Assembly (NCBI GenBank): GCA_965215995.1
Contig: OZ244128.1
Coordinates: 4,154,001 to 4,218,000 of the forward strand
DNA: 64,000 nt
From: SZUA-309 sp965215995
Lineage (GTDB): Bacteria > Pseudomonadota > Gammaproteobacteria > Pseudomonadales > Azotimanducaceae
Reading direction: 5' to 3'
Part shown: positions 49,590 through 57,759 of the stretch, in pieces
Position numbering within the stretch: the stretch's first letter is position 1
Layout of the letters: every line of letters begins with the position of its first letter
Position numbers and translations under genes: made by a program
The notes under the pieces: generated by a model
Database searches by the model: none
What the model was told of the DNA's origin: nothing
The model's input: the letters and a program-made list of their open reading frames with translations, nothing else

Positions 49590-50747
49590 ATGACTGCCGT
49601 TGCAACCCCTCTGGTCACCCAGGAGTTCGGCCCGATCGATGAGCTGGAAAGCTCGTTGGTGGCGAGCTGGCGGCTCGTCTCCCAGGCTACCCACCGTTTC
49701 CTGTCCTTGCTGCGCGAGTTCGATCTGCGCCAGGGCTTCAAGGCGTATGGCAACAGCGACTGCGCCGAATGGCTGAACTGGAAGTGCGGCATCGCGCGGG
49801 TGACGGCTCAGGAGAAGGTGCGGGTGGCCCGGGCTCTGTGGAACCTGCCGCAGATCGATGCGGCGTTCGCCAAGGGAGATCTTTCTTATTCGAAGGTGCG
49901 AGCCCTGACCAGGGCAGCGAGCGAGGTGAATGAAACCGATCTGCTCGACTATGCCCTGACTGCTACGGCATCGCAGCTGGATTCTTACTGCGCGCGTCTA
50001 CGCAATGGCGATGCAGCGGAAGGAGAGTCGGCAGCTCGGAAGGCCAGGGAAGGGCGATCGCTGACGCGAAGTTTCAGGGAGGACGGGACAGGACTGCTCA
50101 CGGTGGAGTTGCCGCGAGAAGAGCTCGAGCTGGTGATGCAGGCGATCGATGTGGTGGCGCGGGATCTTCCGGAAGACGATACGCGAACGCTGTTTGCTGC
50201 TGGTGCCGATGCGTTGGTGCAGATGGCGCGAGCATCGTTGCTGGGGAGTGGGAACGGTAGCGGCGGGGTCGACGGCAACGAAGGAGCCGAAGCGCGATCT
50301 TCCGCGGGAGATTTCGCTCAGGTCGTGGTGCATGTGGACGCCGAAGCGCTGGTCGGAGCAGGAGGACAGTCGGACCTACCGCTGCCGGTGGTCAAGCGAC
50401 TGAGTTGTGATGGCTCTGTGGTGCCGCTGGTGAAAGGTGCGCAGGGCGAGGTGCTCAGTGTCGGTCGCAAGCAACGTACCGTACCCACCGCCATTCGGCG
50501 GGCACTACGGGCTCGGGATCGCTGCTGTCAGTTTCCCGGCTGTCACCACACCCAGTGGCTGGATGCCCATCACATCACGCATTGGGCGGATGGTGGTGAT
50601 ACCAGCCTGGAAAACCTGCTGCTGCTCTGTACCCATCATCACACCTTGCTGCACGAAGGCGGCTTCACTCTGGCGCGGAGTGGCGACGGCCGCCACTACT
50701 TCGCCCGTCCTGATGGGCGCCCGGTGGAGTGTGGACCAGGCCCTTAA
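49590..50747 (+). CDS. DUF222/HNH endonuclease family protein
   Basis: A 385-residue protein with an N-terminal DUF222 (13E12 repeat-type) helical domain, about residues 20-230, and a C-terminal HNH nuclease domain: RDRCCQFPGCHHTQWLDAHHITHWADGGDTSLENLLLLCTHHHTLLHEGGF, with His327-His328 and two Cys pairs holding zinc. The ATG 49590 has GGAG seven bases upstream. Such proteins are common as multicopy families in Actinobacteria and occur in Proteobacteria; their DNA target and role are unproven. The perfect LexA operator directly upstream puts this nuclease under SOS control. Confidence 0.92.
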   Translation: MTAVATPLVTQEFGPIDELESSLVASWRLVSQATHRFLSLLREFDLRQGFKAYGNSDCAEWLNWKCGIARVTAQEKVRVARALWNLPQIDAAFAKGDLSYSKVRALTRAASEVNETDLLDYALTATASQLDSYCARLRNGDAAEGESAARKAREGRSLTRSFREDGTGLLTVELPREELELVMQAIDVVARDLPEDDTRTLFAAGADALVQMARASLLGSGNGSGGVDGNEGAEARSSAGDFAQVVVHVDAEALVGAGGQSDLPLPVVKRLSCDGSVVPLVKGAQGEVLSVGRKQRTVPTAIRRALRARDRCCQFPGCHHTQWLDAHHITHWADGGDTSLENLLLLCTHHHTLLHEGGFTLARSGDGRHYFARPDGRPVECGPGP

Positions 50748-50807
50748 GGCCTGCCTTGTGGTCGACCGGAAGGCCCGCGAGTGGCACAATCGCGCGTTTT
50801 TAACGCA

Positions 50808-50850
50808 GCGGCATAGCGCGGCATAGATAGCGCAGCATAGAGCGGCATAA
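50808..50850. repeat. Short GCGGCATA-type repeats in the thrS leader
   Basis: GCGGCATAG at 50808 and 50818, GCAGCATAG at 50832 and GCGGCATAA at 50842 are four near-identical nine-mers within 43 bp, immediately 5' of the ribosome site of thrS. They may be a regulatory leader or a slippage product. Confidence 0.6.
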
Positions 50851-50864
50851 AAAGGTACGGAAAA

Positions 50865-52790
50865 ATGGTGGATATCACGCTCCCAGATGGTTCGGTCAGG
50901 TCCTTCGAGGGGCCGGTGACCGGCACCGAGCTGGCGGCGGATATTTCCAAGTCGCTGGCCAAAGCCGCCCTCGCCGTGAAGGTAGACGGCGAGATGAAGG
51001 ACGTCTATCTGCCCATCGAGCAGGATGCGACGGTGGAGATCATCACCGCCAAGTCTCCCGAGGGACTGGAGCTGCTTCGGCATGACGCAGCCCACATCCT
51101 GGCCGAGGCGGTTAAAGAGCTGTTCCCGGAGACTCAGGTCACCATCGGTCCGGTGATCGAGAACGGCTTCTACTACGATTTTTCCCGGGAAGAGCCGTTC
51201 ACGCCGGATGATCTGGTCACCATCGAAGCGCGCATGCACGAGATCGTGAAGCGCAATGAGGACATTCGCCGGGAAGTCTGGGATCGGGATAAGGCAGTCG
51301 CCTTCTTCAGGGACCAGGGTGAGATCTACAAAGCCGAGATCATTGCCGGCATCCCGGAAGATGAGGAAGTGGGTTTGTACCGCCAGGGTGAGTTCATCGA
51401 TCTCTGTCGCGGGCCGCACCTGCCGTCCACCGGCAAGCTCGGCAAATCCTTCAAACTGATGTCTCTGGCGGGTGCCTACTGGCGGGGTGACTCCAACAAC
51501 GAGATGCTGCGCCGCATCTACGGCACGGCCTGGGCCAACGACAAGGACCTGAAGGACTACCTGAAACGCCTGGAAGAAGCCGAGAAACGTGATCACCGGC
51601 GACTTGGCCGGGAGATGGATCTCTTCCACCTTCAGGAAGAGGGTCCCGGCGCGGTCTTCTGGCACCCGAAAGGCTGGACGCTGTTCCAGTGCATGATCGA
51701 CTACATGCGTAACAAGCAGCTGCAAGCGGGGTATCAGGAAGTCAACACGCCGGAAATACTCGCCCGCTCGCTCTGGGAGCAATCGGGTCACGCAGAGAAG
51801 TTCGGCGAGAACATGTACCTCACCCAGACTCCGGATGAACGGGTCTATGCCATCAAGCCCATGAATTGCCCGGGTCATATCCAGGTCTTCAAGCAAGGTA
51901 TCAAGAGCTATCGCGATCTGCCTTACTACCTGGCCGAATTCGGCAAGGTGCACCGGTACGAGCCCTCCGGTGCGCTGCATGGCCTGATGCGGGTCCGCGC
52001 CTTTACGCAGGATGATGCCCACATCTTCTGCACCGAAGACCAGATCACCGAGGAGTGTCTGAAGGCCTCACGACTGATCAACGAGATTTATCACGACTTC
52101 GGCTTCGAAGAAGTACTGGTGAAGTATGCGGACCGGCCGGAGCAGCGGGTCGGCTCGGACGAGGTCTGGGATCATGCCGAGGCGGCTCTGTTACAGGCGC
52201 TCAATGAAATGCAGGTGGAGTACGAGCTGAATCCAGGTGAGGGCGCCTTCTATGGCCCGAAGCTCGAGTTCGTGCTTCGCGATGCCATCGGCCGGGACTG
52301 GCAGTGCGGCACGGTACAGGTGGATCTGAACATGCCGGAACGACTGGGTGCCAGCTATGTGGACGCAGACGGCGAACGCAAGATTCCGGTGATGATTCAC
52401 CGGGCACTGTTCGGTTCCCTCGAGCGTTTCTGCGGCATCCTGATCGAGCATCATGCGGGTCATTTTCCGCTGTGGCTGGCGCCGCAGCAGATCGTGGTGG
52501 CGACCATCACCGACGAGGCAAACGACTACGCTTCAGAGGTGCAGGCAACGCTGACCCGGGCGGGGTTGCGCTCGGAACTGGACTTACGCAACGAGAAGAT
52601 CTCGTACAAGGTCCGCGAGCACAGCGTCACCAAGATTCCAGCGATCCTGGTGGTGGGCAAGCGGGAGGCGGAAGAACGCACTGTGGCTATTCGGCGCCTG
52701 GGCGGTAAGACTCAGGACGTGAAGTCACTGGACGAGGCCGTCGCCGCACTGGTCGAGGAGGCGCGCACGCCGCTGGAGCTTAGGCTCTAG
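50865..52790 (+). CDS. thrS: Threonyl-tRNA synthetase
   Basis: A 641-residue class II synthetase. Domains in order: TGS (1-60), editing/SAD domain (about 62-240, HDAAHILAEAV, FIDLCRGPHLPSTGKLGKSFKL), the catalytic core with MNCPGHIQVF, RVRAFTQDDAHIFC and MIHRALFGSLERFCGILIEHHAG, and an anticodon-binding domain (about 535-641). All expected landmarks are present and length is standard. In most gammaproteobacteria thrS is followed by infC-rpmI-rplT; here the next gene is an opposing acyl-CoA ligase, so thrS stands alone. The start is ATG 50865, after an ACGGAAAA ribosome site that is weak. Confidence 0.97.
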   Translation: MVDITLPDGSVRSFEGPVTGTELAADISKSLAKAALAVKVDGEMKDVYLPIEQDATVEIITAKSPEGLELLRHDAAHILAEAVKELFPETQVTIGPVIENGFYYDFSREEPFTPDDLVTIEARMHEIVKRNEDIRREVWDRDKAVAFFRDQGEIYKAEIIAGIPEDEEVGLYRQGEFIDLCRGPHLPSTGKLGKSFKLMSLAGAYWRGDSNNEMLRRIYGTAWANDKDLKDYLKRLEEAEKRDHRRLGREMDLFHLQEEGPGAVFWHPKGWTLFQCMIDYMRNKQLQAGYQEVNTPEILARSLWEQSGHAEKFGENMYLTQTPDERVYAIKPMNCPGHIQVFKQGIKSYRDLPYYLAEFGKVHRYEPSGALHGLMRVRAFTQDDAHIFCTEDQITEECLKASRLINEIYHDFGFEEVLVKYADRPEQRVGSDEVWDHAEAALLQALNEMQVEYELNPGEGAFYGPKLEFVLRDAIGRDWQCGTVQVDLNMPERLGASYVDADGERKIPVMIHRALFGSLERFCGILIEHHAGHFPLWLAPQQIVVATITDEANDYASEVQATLTRAGLRSELDLRNEKISYKVREHSVTKIPAILVVGKREAEERTVAIRRLGGKTQDVKSLDEAVAALVEEARTPLELRL

Positions 52791-52824
52791 TTAGACCCTA
52801 AGGCACCCGATCTCCCTGGCGGAG

Positions 52825-54525
52825 TCAGACCGCGTCAGCGGGATCCAGCGAGTCACGAAGCTCGCGCTTGAGAAACTTGCCATTGGCGTTTCTAGGCAGG
52901 GCTTCATTGAGCAGCCAGACGTAGCGCGGCACCTTGTGGCTGGAAATGCGCTCCCTGCAGAACCCACGCAGCGCATCCGCATCGATCGTGGCCCCGTCCT
53001 TCGGGAAGATGGCCACGCCGACCTCTTCACCAAGCCGATCGTCCGGCACGCCGAAAACTGTGCATTCCGCGACGACTGGATGCTCGTAGATGGTGCTTTC
53101 CACTTCCGCGCAGTAGACGTTTTCACCGCCACGAATCACCATGTCTTTCGCGCGGTCGACGATGAAGCAGAAACCGTGCTCGTCGATTCGGGCGATGTCA
53201 CCGGTATGCAGCCAGCCGTCGGTGATGGATTCCGCAGTGGCGTCTGCCCTGTTCAGGTAGCCGCGAATGACCGGCGCGCCTTTGACCAGCAACTCGCCGA
53301 CCTCTCCCTGAGGCAGAGCGTTGCCTTCAGCGTCGATCACCTTGGCGTCGAAGTTCGGCAGGATCCGGCCGCAGCTCTCCGGCTTGTCGAGAAAAAAATC
53401 GCCGTTGATCGAAGTGATGACACCGCAGGTTTCCGTCATGCCGTAGCCTGTGTTCGGGCGGGCCGTGGCCACCGACTGATCGATCTTGCCGACCAGGTCC
53501 GGCTGCAGCTGGGCACCGCCGCCGCCAACGGATTGCAGGGTCGAAGTGTCGTAGTTGGCAAACTCCGGGTGACTGATCAGCTCCCGGGCCATGGTGGGCA
53601 CGCCGGTGAATGCGGCGATCTTCTCCCGATCGATCAGCTTCAGCGCCTCGAGCGGGTCCCACTTGTACATGTGCACCAGCTTGCCGCCGTTCAGCGTCAT
53701 GCCGTGCGCCACGCAGTTGTTGGCGGTCACATGGAACAGCGGTGTGGTGATGAGGCCTGCTGGTTGCGGGCCGTTCGGATCCGGTGCAGGAACAGGATTG
53801 CCCATGCGTTCCTGATAGGCCGCCATCAGTCCGGCTGAGAAAGCCAGGTTCATGATGTTGTTGGTGCAGCCGCGATGGGTGAGCTGCGCGCCCTTTGGAT
53901 GACCCGTGGTGCCGGAGGTGTAGAAGATGCAGGCGTCCGAGTCCGGATCGATACTCACCTCAGGCAACTCGCCGCCCTGTTCAATGAGATCGGCCCAGGG
54001 CACCACGCCGTCCGGGCAGTGCGGCGCGATACGCACGCCGACAATTGTCATGGGTGGCACGGCCTCTTTGTGTTCGAGGGTACGGTCCAGCCGCTCCTGA
54101 TCACAGATCAGAACTTTGGGGGACGAATCGTTCAGGCCGTACTCGAGCTCCGGACCCACCCACCAGGCGTTCACGCCCACCACAGCCGCGCCAATGCTGA
54201 CACTCGCCCAGTAGGCGAGCAGCCACTCCGGGTAGTTGCGCATGGCGATTGCTACTCGGTCGCCCACACCCACACCCTGAGCCTGCAGCCAGTTGGCGAT
54301 GGAGGCCACCCGACGGTGTGCTTCCGCGTAGGTGATCCGTTCGTCCTGATAGACGAGATAGTCGTTGTCAGCGAACTGGGCGGATAGCAGCCAGACGTCC
54401 CGGAGCGTGGGCGGGGCGGCGGCGAAGGTCTTGATCCGGTTGCCGCGCACTTCCACTTCAGTGACTTCAAACGGGCTACCCTCGGCAATGAGCGCATCCC
54501 AGGTTTCGCTGAGTTCCTTGTACAT
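52825..54525 (-). CDS. AMP-forming acyl-CoA synthetase
   Basis: A 566-residue class I adenylate-forming enzyme. The phosphate loop is IFYTSGTTGHPKGAQLTH; later motifs include GYGMTETCG, GWLHTGDIARIDEHGFCFIVDRAKDMVIRGGENVY and the C-terminal catalytic lysine region PRNANGKFLKREL. It activates a carboxylic acid, likely a fatty or aromatic acid, to its CoA thioester for the acyl-CoA dehydrogenase in the same block. The N-terminal 30 residues are hydrophilic, with no signal. It diverges from the amidohydrolase gene by 75 bp. Confidence 0.92.
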   Translation of the reverse strand: MYKELSETWDALIAEGSPFEVTEVEVRGNRIKTFAAAPPTLRDVWLLSAQFADNDYLVYQDERITYAEAHRRVASIANWLQAQGVGVGDRVAIAMRNYPEWLLAYWASVSIGAAVVGVNAWWVGPELEYGLNDSSPKVLICDQERLDRTLEHKEAVPPMTIVGVRIAPHCPDGVVPWADLIEQGGELPEVSIDPDSDACIFYTSGTTGHPKGAQLTHRGCTNNIMNLAFSAGLMAAYQERMGNPVPAPDPNGPQPAGLITTPLFHVTANNCVAHGMTLNGGKLVHMYKWDPLEALKLIDREKIAAFTGVPTMARELISHPEFANYDTSTLQSVGGGGAQLQPDLVGKIDQSVATARPNTGYGMTETCGVITSINGDFFLDKPESCGRILPNFDAKVIDAEGNALPQGEVGELLVKGAPVIRGYLNRADATAESITDGWLHTGDIARIDEHGFCFIVDRAKDMVIRGGENVYCAEVESTIYEHPVVAECTVFGVPDDRLGEEVGVAIFPKDGATIDADALRGFCRERISSHKVPRYVWLLNEALPRNANGKFLKRELRDSLDPADAV

Positions 54526-54600
54526 CTGATCGGGTTCCCCTCAAGTTGCAGCGCGCTACTGTAAGATAACTACCTTCGTGTTGCGAGTTGGGAAACCGGG

Positions 54601-56301
54601 ATGGGGATGCGGCGGAACGGCAAAAAACATAGGGACAGAGGGGAAGTAAACCGCACGGTGCCTGGACAACGAACGTTACCGCTGCGCTGGGCGCTTGGCT
54701 TCACCGCTTTGTTCTCTGCTTGCTTATCTTCCAGCACAATCTGGGCCGCAGACATACCCCGTCCTGCGCCGGGTGAAGAAGGACCGGCTCGGGCTGCGGC
54801 CTACGGGGTGAGGATTGCCGACCCGGCTCCGGATCGTACGGAAGGCGAGGGCCCGCATGAGCAGCTGGTGATCACCAACGTGATGCTGATCAACGGCGAA
54901 GGCGCACCGCCCATGGGGCCTGTCAACATCCGGGTCAGCGGCAGCCGAATCGCCAGCATTGGTGCGGCGGTGCCTGTGGAAGCGGCGGATGGCGCCGAAG
55001 TGCTGGACGGAACAGGCATGTACGCGCTACCCGGGTTCGTGGACGCGCATGCGCACATCGGCACCATCGGCCAGGGCCTGACAGGCACCCTGACACCGCC
55101 TGAATACGTGTTCAAGCTCTGGCTCAGTCATGGCATCACAACGGTACGGGAGACCGGTGCCGGGATGGGTCTCGAGTGGACGCTCGCCCACAAGGAGCGC
55201 AGTGCCGCAGGCGAGATTACCGCACCGCGCCTGATCGTGCACAGCATGTTTCCGGGCAGCACGGTGACCGATCCGGAAGATGCCCGGGCCTGGGTGCGCG
55301 CTGTGCGTAGAAAAGGCGCAGATGGGGTGAAGCTTCGAGGTGGTCGCGCGGAAGCGTTGAAAGCGGTGATGGAAGAGACCCAGAAGCTCGGCATGGGCAC
55401 TTCTCATCATCACGATCAGACTGCGGTCTATCAGGTGAACGCGCTCACCAGTGCCCGCATGGGGCTCGACAGCATGGAGCACTGGTACGGTCTGCCGGAA
55501 GCGCTGTTCGATGATCGCACCATTCAGGACTACCCGCCTGACTACAACTATTCGGACGAGCAATGGCGCTTCGGTCAGGCCGGGCGTCTCTGGCAGCAGG
55601 CGGCGGCACCCGGTTCTGAGCACTGGGCAGCCGTGCGCGATGAGTTGCTGGCACTGGACTTCACCCTGGTGCCGACCTTCACGATTTACGAGGCCAATCG
55701 GGACGTCGCTCGTGCCCGGGATGCTGAGTGGCACGATGACTACACCTGGCCCGGGCTGAAACGCTTCTTCATGCCGGACCCACGTCTGCATGGTTCCTAT
55801 CACTTTGACTGGACCACTGCAGATGAGGTGGCCTGGCGGGAGAATTTCCGTCTCTGGATGCAGTTCGTGAACGATTTTAAGAACCGCGGGGGTAGAGTGG
55901 CCGCGGGTTCGGATGCGGGCTTCATCTTCAAGCTGTTCGGTTTTGCTTATGTTCGCGAGCTGGAGATGCTGCAGGAAGCCGGATTCCACCCGCTGGAGGT
56001 GATCCAGGCGGCAACTTTGAATGGCGCAGAGCTGGTGGGTCTCGAGGACGAGATCGGCTCGCTGGTGCCCGGCAAACGGGCCGACATCGTCCTGGTGGAT
56101 GAAAATCCAGTGCAGAACTTCAAGGTGCTCTACGGCACGGGCCACATGAAGCTGGATCGTGAGGCCGGTGAAGTCACCCGTGTGGGTGGGATCTCCTACA
56201 CCATCAAGGATGGAATCGTTTATGACGCGAAAGCGCTTCTGGCGGATGTGAAAGACATGGTTCGCTTGGAAACGGAGCGCGAAGAAAGATCAGCGCGGTA
56301 G
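54601..56301 (+). CDS. Exported amidohydrolase
   Basis: A 566-residue amidohydrolase-superfamily enzyme with a TIM barrel. An N-terminal signal (about residues 30-50, ALGFTALFSACLSSSTIWAA) directs it to the periplasm; the long hydrophilic stretch before it hints that GTG 54658 is the true start. Metal ligands: HAHIG in PGFVDAHAHIG, the HHHDQTA strand-5/6 histidines and Asp in AGSDAGF. The substrate is unknown: imidazolonepropionase-like and prolidase-like enzymes share the architecture. The C terminus has a beta-sandwich strand block, GSLVPGKRADIVLVDENP. Confidence 0.88.
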   Translation: MGMRRNGKKHRDRGEVNRTVPGQRTLPLRWALGFTALFSACLSSSTIWAADIPRPAPGEEGPARAAAYGVRIADPAPDRTEGEGPHEQLVITNVMLINGEGAPPMGPVNIRVSGSRIASIGAAVPVEAADGAEVLDGTGMYALPGFVDAHAHIGTIGQGLTGTLTPPEYVFKLWLSHGITTVRETGAGMGLEWTLAHKERSAAGEITAPRLIVHSMFPGSTVTDPEDARAWVRAVRRKGADGVKLRGGRAEALKAVMEETQKLGMGTSHHHDQTAVYQVNALTSARMGLDSMEHWYGLPEALFDDRTIQDYPPDYNYSDEQWRFGQAGRLWQQAAAPGSEHWAAVRDELLALDFTLVPTFTIYEANRDVARARDAEWHDDYTWPGLKRFFMPDPRLHGSYHFDWTTADEVAWRENFRLWMQFVNDFKNRGGRVAAGSDAGFIFKLFGFAYVRELEMLQEAGFHPLEVIQAATLNGAELVGLEDEIGSLVPGKRADIVLVDENPVQNFKVLYGTGHMKLDREAGEVTRVGGISYTIKDGIVYDAKALLADVKDMVRLETEREERSAR

Positions 56302-56400
56302 CCTCTCGCGGGTCAGGGCTGGTGGTCCGGGCTGGTGGTAGGTAGGGAAGTCCGCTATTTTGAAAGGCTGATCAAGTTGGCCTGATACGGACGCTCAAAC

Positions 56401-56440
56401 TTAGGATCAAACTAAGGATCGAACTAAGGATCGAACTAAG
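56401..56440. repeat. 12-bp tandem repeats upstream of the acyl-CoA dehydrogenase gene
   Basis: TTAGGATCAAAC (56401), TAAGGATCGAAC (56413) and TAAGGATCGAAC (56425) run head to tail, ending with TAAG. A hairpin-like CGTTC-GCAA-GAACG (56447-56460) follows, 24 bp before the ATG at 56485. The 183 bp gap holds nothing else recognisable. Confidence 0.8.
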
Positions 56441-56484
56441 AAAGCGCGTTCGCAAGAACGTACGAAAAGACTGGGGGATTGACC

Positions 56485-57759
56485 ATGGATTTTGAACTAC
56501 CGGCGGATCTCGTCGACCTGCTCGCTCGGTTGGATGATTTCATCGAGAACACCATCAAGCCGCTCGAGAACTCCGATGACAACATCCGCTTTTTCGACCA
56601 CCGCCGCGAAGATGCGCGTACGGACTGGGAGCGGGGCGGGCTGCCGAACGAGGAATGGGAGCAGTTGCTGCACAAAGCCAAGCGTCTGGCCGACGAAGCG
56701 GGTTTTTACCGTTATCCGTTGGCGAAGGAGTACGGCGGGATGGACGGCACCAATCTCGGCATGGCCATCATCCGCGAGCACCTGGCGGTGAAAGGCCTCG
56801 GACTGCACAACGATCTGCAGAACGAGCACTCGATCGTCGGCAACAACGTTGGGCTGTTGCTCATGCTCGAGTACGGCACGGAAGAGCAGAAGGCCGAATG
56901 GGTGGATGACCTTGCGGAAGGTCGCAGAGGATTCGCCTTCGGGATCACCGAACCAGCCCACGGCTCGGACGCCACCCACATGGAAACCACGGCAGCCCGC
57001 GATGGCGATGAGTGGGTGATCAACGGCGAGAAGACCTGGAACACGGGTATTCATAAAGCCCAGTACGACATGGTCATGGCCAGAACCAGCGGTAAGGCCG
57101 GTGACGGTGATGGCATCACGGCCTTCCTCACACCCATGAAGGCGGAAGGCGTGAAGATCGAGGAGATGATGTGGACCTTCAATATGCCCACGGATCACGG
57201 CCGGGTTTCCTTCACTGACGTCCGCGTGCCGCATGCCTCCATCTTCGGTGGTGAAGGACGCGGCCTGCAGGTGGTGCAGCATTTCTTCAACGAGAATCGT
57301 ATCCGTCAGGCCGCCTCAAGCCTCGGTGCCGCTCAGTTCTGCGTGAACGAGTCCGTGAAGTACGCAAAGGAACGCAAGCCGTTCGGCAAGGCGCTGGCCA
57401 CCAATCAGGGCATACAGTTCCCGCTGGTGGAACTGCAGGCACAGTGCGAGATGCTGCGGGCGCTCATTCACAAGACCGCCTGGCAGATGGACAAGTACGG
57501 CGCCTTCTCGGTTTCCGACAAGGTTTCCATGTGTAACTACTGGTCAAACCGGCTCTGCTGCCAGGCTGCGGACCAGGCCATGCAGGTGCACGGTGGTATG
57601 GGTTACTCGCGGCACAAGCCGTTCGAGCACATCTATCGTCATCATCGCCGCTACCGGATCACGGAAGGCGCGGAGGAGATTCAGATGCGCCGGGTTGCCG
57701 GCTACATGTTCGGCTTCATGAGTCAGCGCGCGCCTAAGGGTGTGAAAGAAGCGGGCTGA
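56485..57759 (+). CDS. Acyl-CoA dehydrogenase (ACAD family)
   Basis: A 424-residue FAD enzyme for the first oxidation of acyl-CoA beta-oxidation. The N-terminal helical domain has NLGMAIIREHLAVKGLGLHND; FAD/substrate motifs are FGITEPAHGSDATHMETTA and WVINGEKTWNTG; the C-terminal signature is QVHGGMGYSRHKPFEHIYRHHRRYRITEGAEEIQMRRVAG with the catalytic Glu in RITEGAEEI. Start: ATG 56485 (TGGGGGA seven bases upstream) rather than TTG 56479. Its stop and the start of the next gene overlap (TGATG), so it is translationally coupled to the kinase-like protein. Confidence 0.93.
   Translation: MDFELPADLVDLLARLDDFIENTIKPLENSDDNIRFFDHRREDARTDWERGGLPNEEWEQLLHKAKRLADEAGFYRYPLAKEYGGMDGTNLGMAIIREHLAVKGLGLHNDLQNEHSIVGNNVGLLLMLEYGTEEQKAEWVDDLAEGRRGFAFGITEPAHGSDATHMETTAARDGDEWVINGEKTWNTGIHKAQYDMVMARTSGKAGDGDGITAFLTPMKAEGVKIEEMMWTFNMPTDHGRVSFTDVRVPHASIFGGEGRGLQVVQHFFNENRIRQAASSLGAAQFCVNESVKYAKERKPFGKALATNQGIQFPLVELQAQCEMLRALIHKTAWQMDKYGAFSVSDKVSMCNYWSNRLCCQAADQAMQVHGGMGYSRHKPFEHIYRHHRRYRITEGAEEIQMRRVAGYMFGFMSQRAPKGVKEAG

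Noticed and set aside
49591..49792. Upstream extension of the VOC frame through the LexA box to 49792
   Set aside because: The added residues are not VOC-like and are the complement of the well-supported nuclease gene.
50505..52022. Antisense frame of 505 codons opposite the nuclease end and thrS
   Set aside because: It overlaps clearly identified HNH and threonyl-tRNA synthetase motifs, and its composition is low-complexity for a protein.
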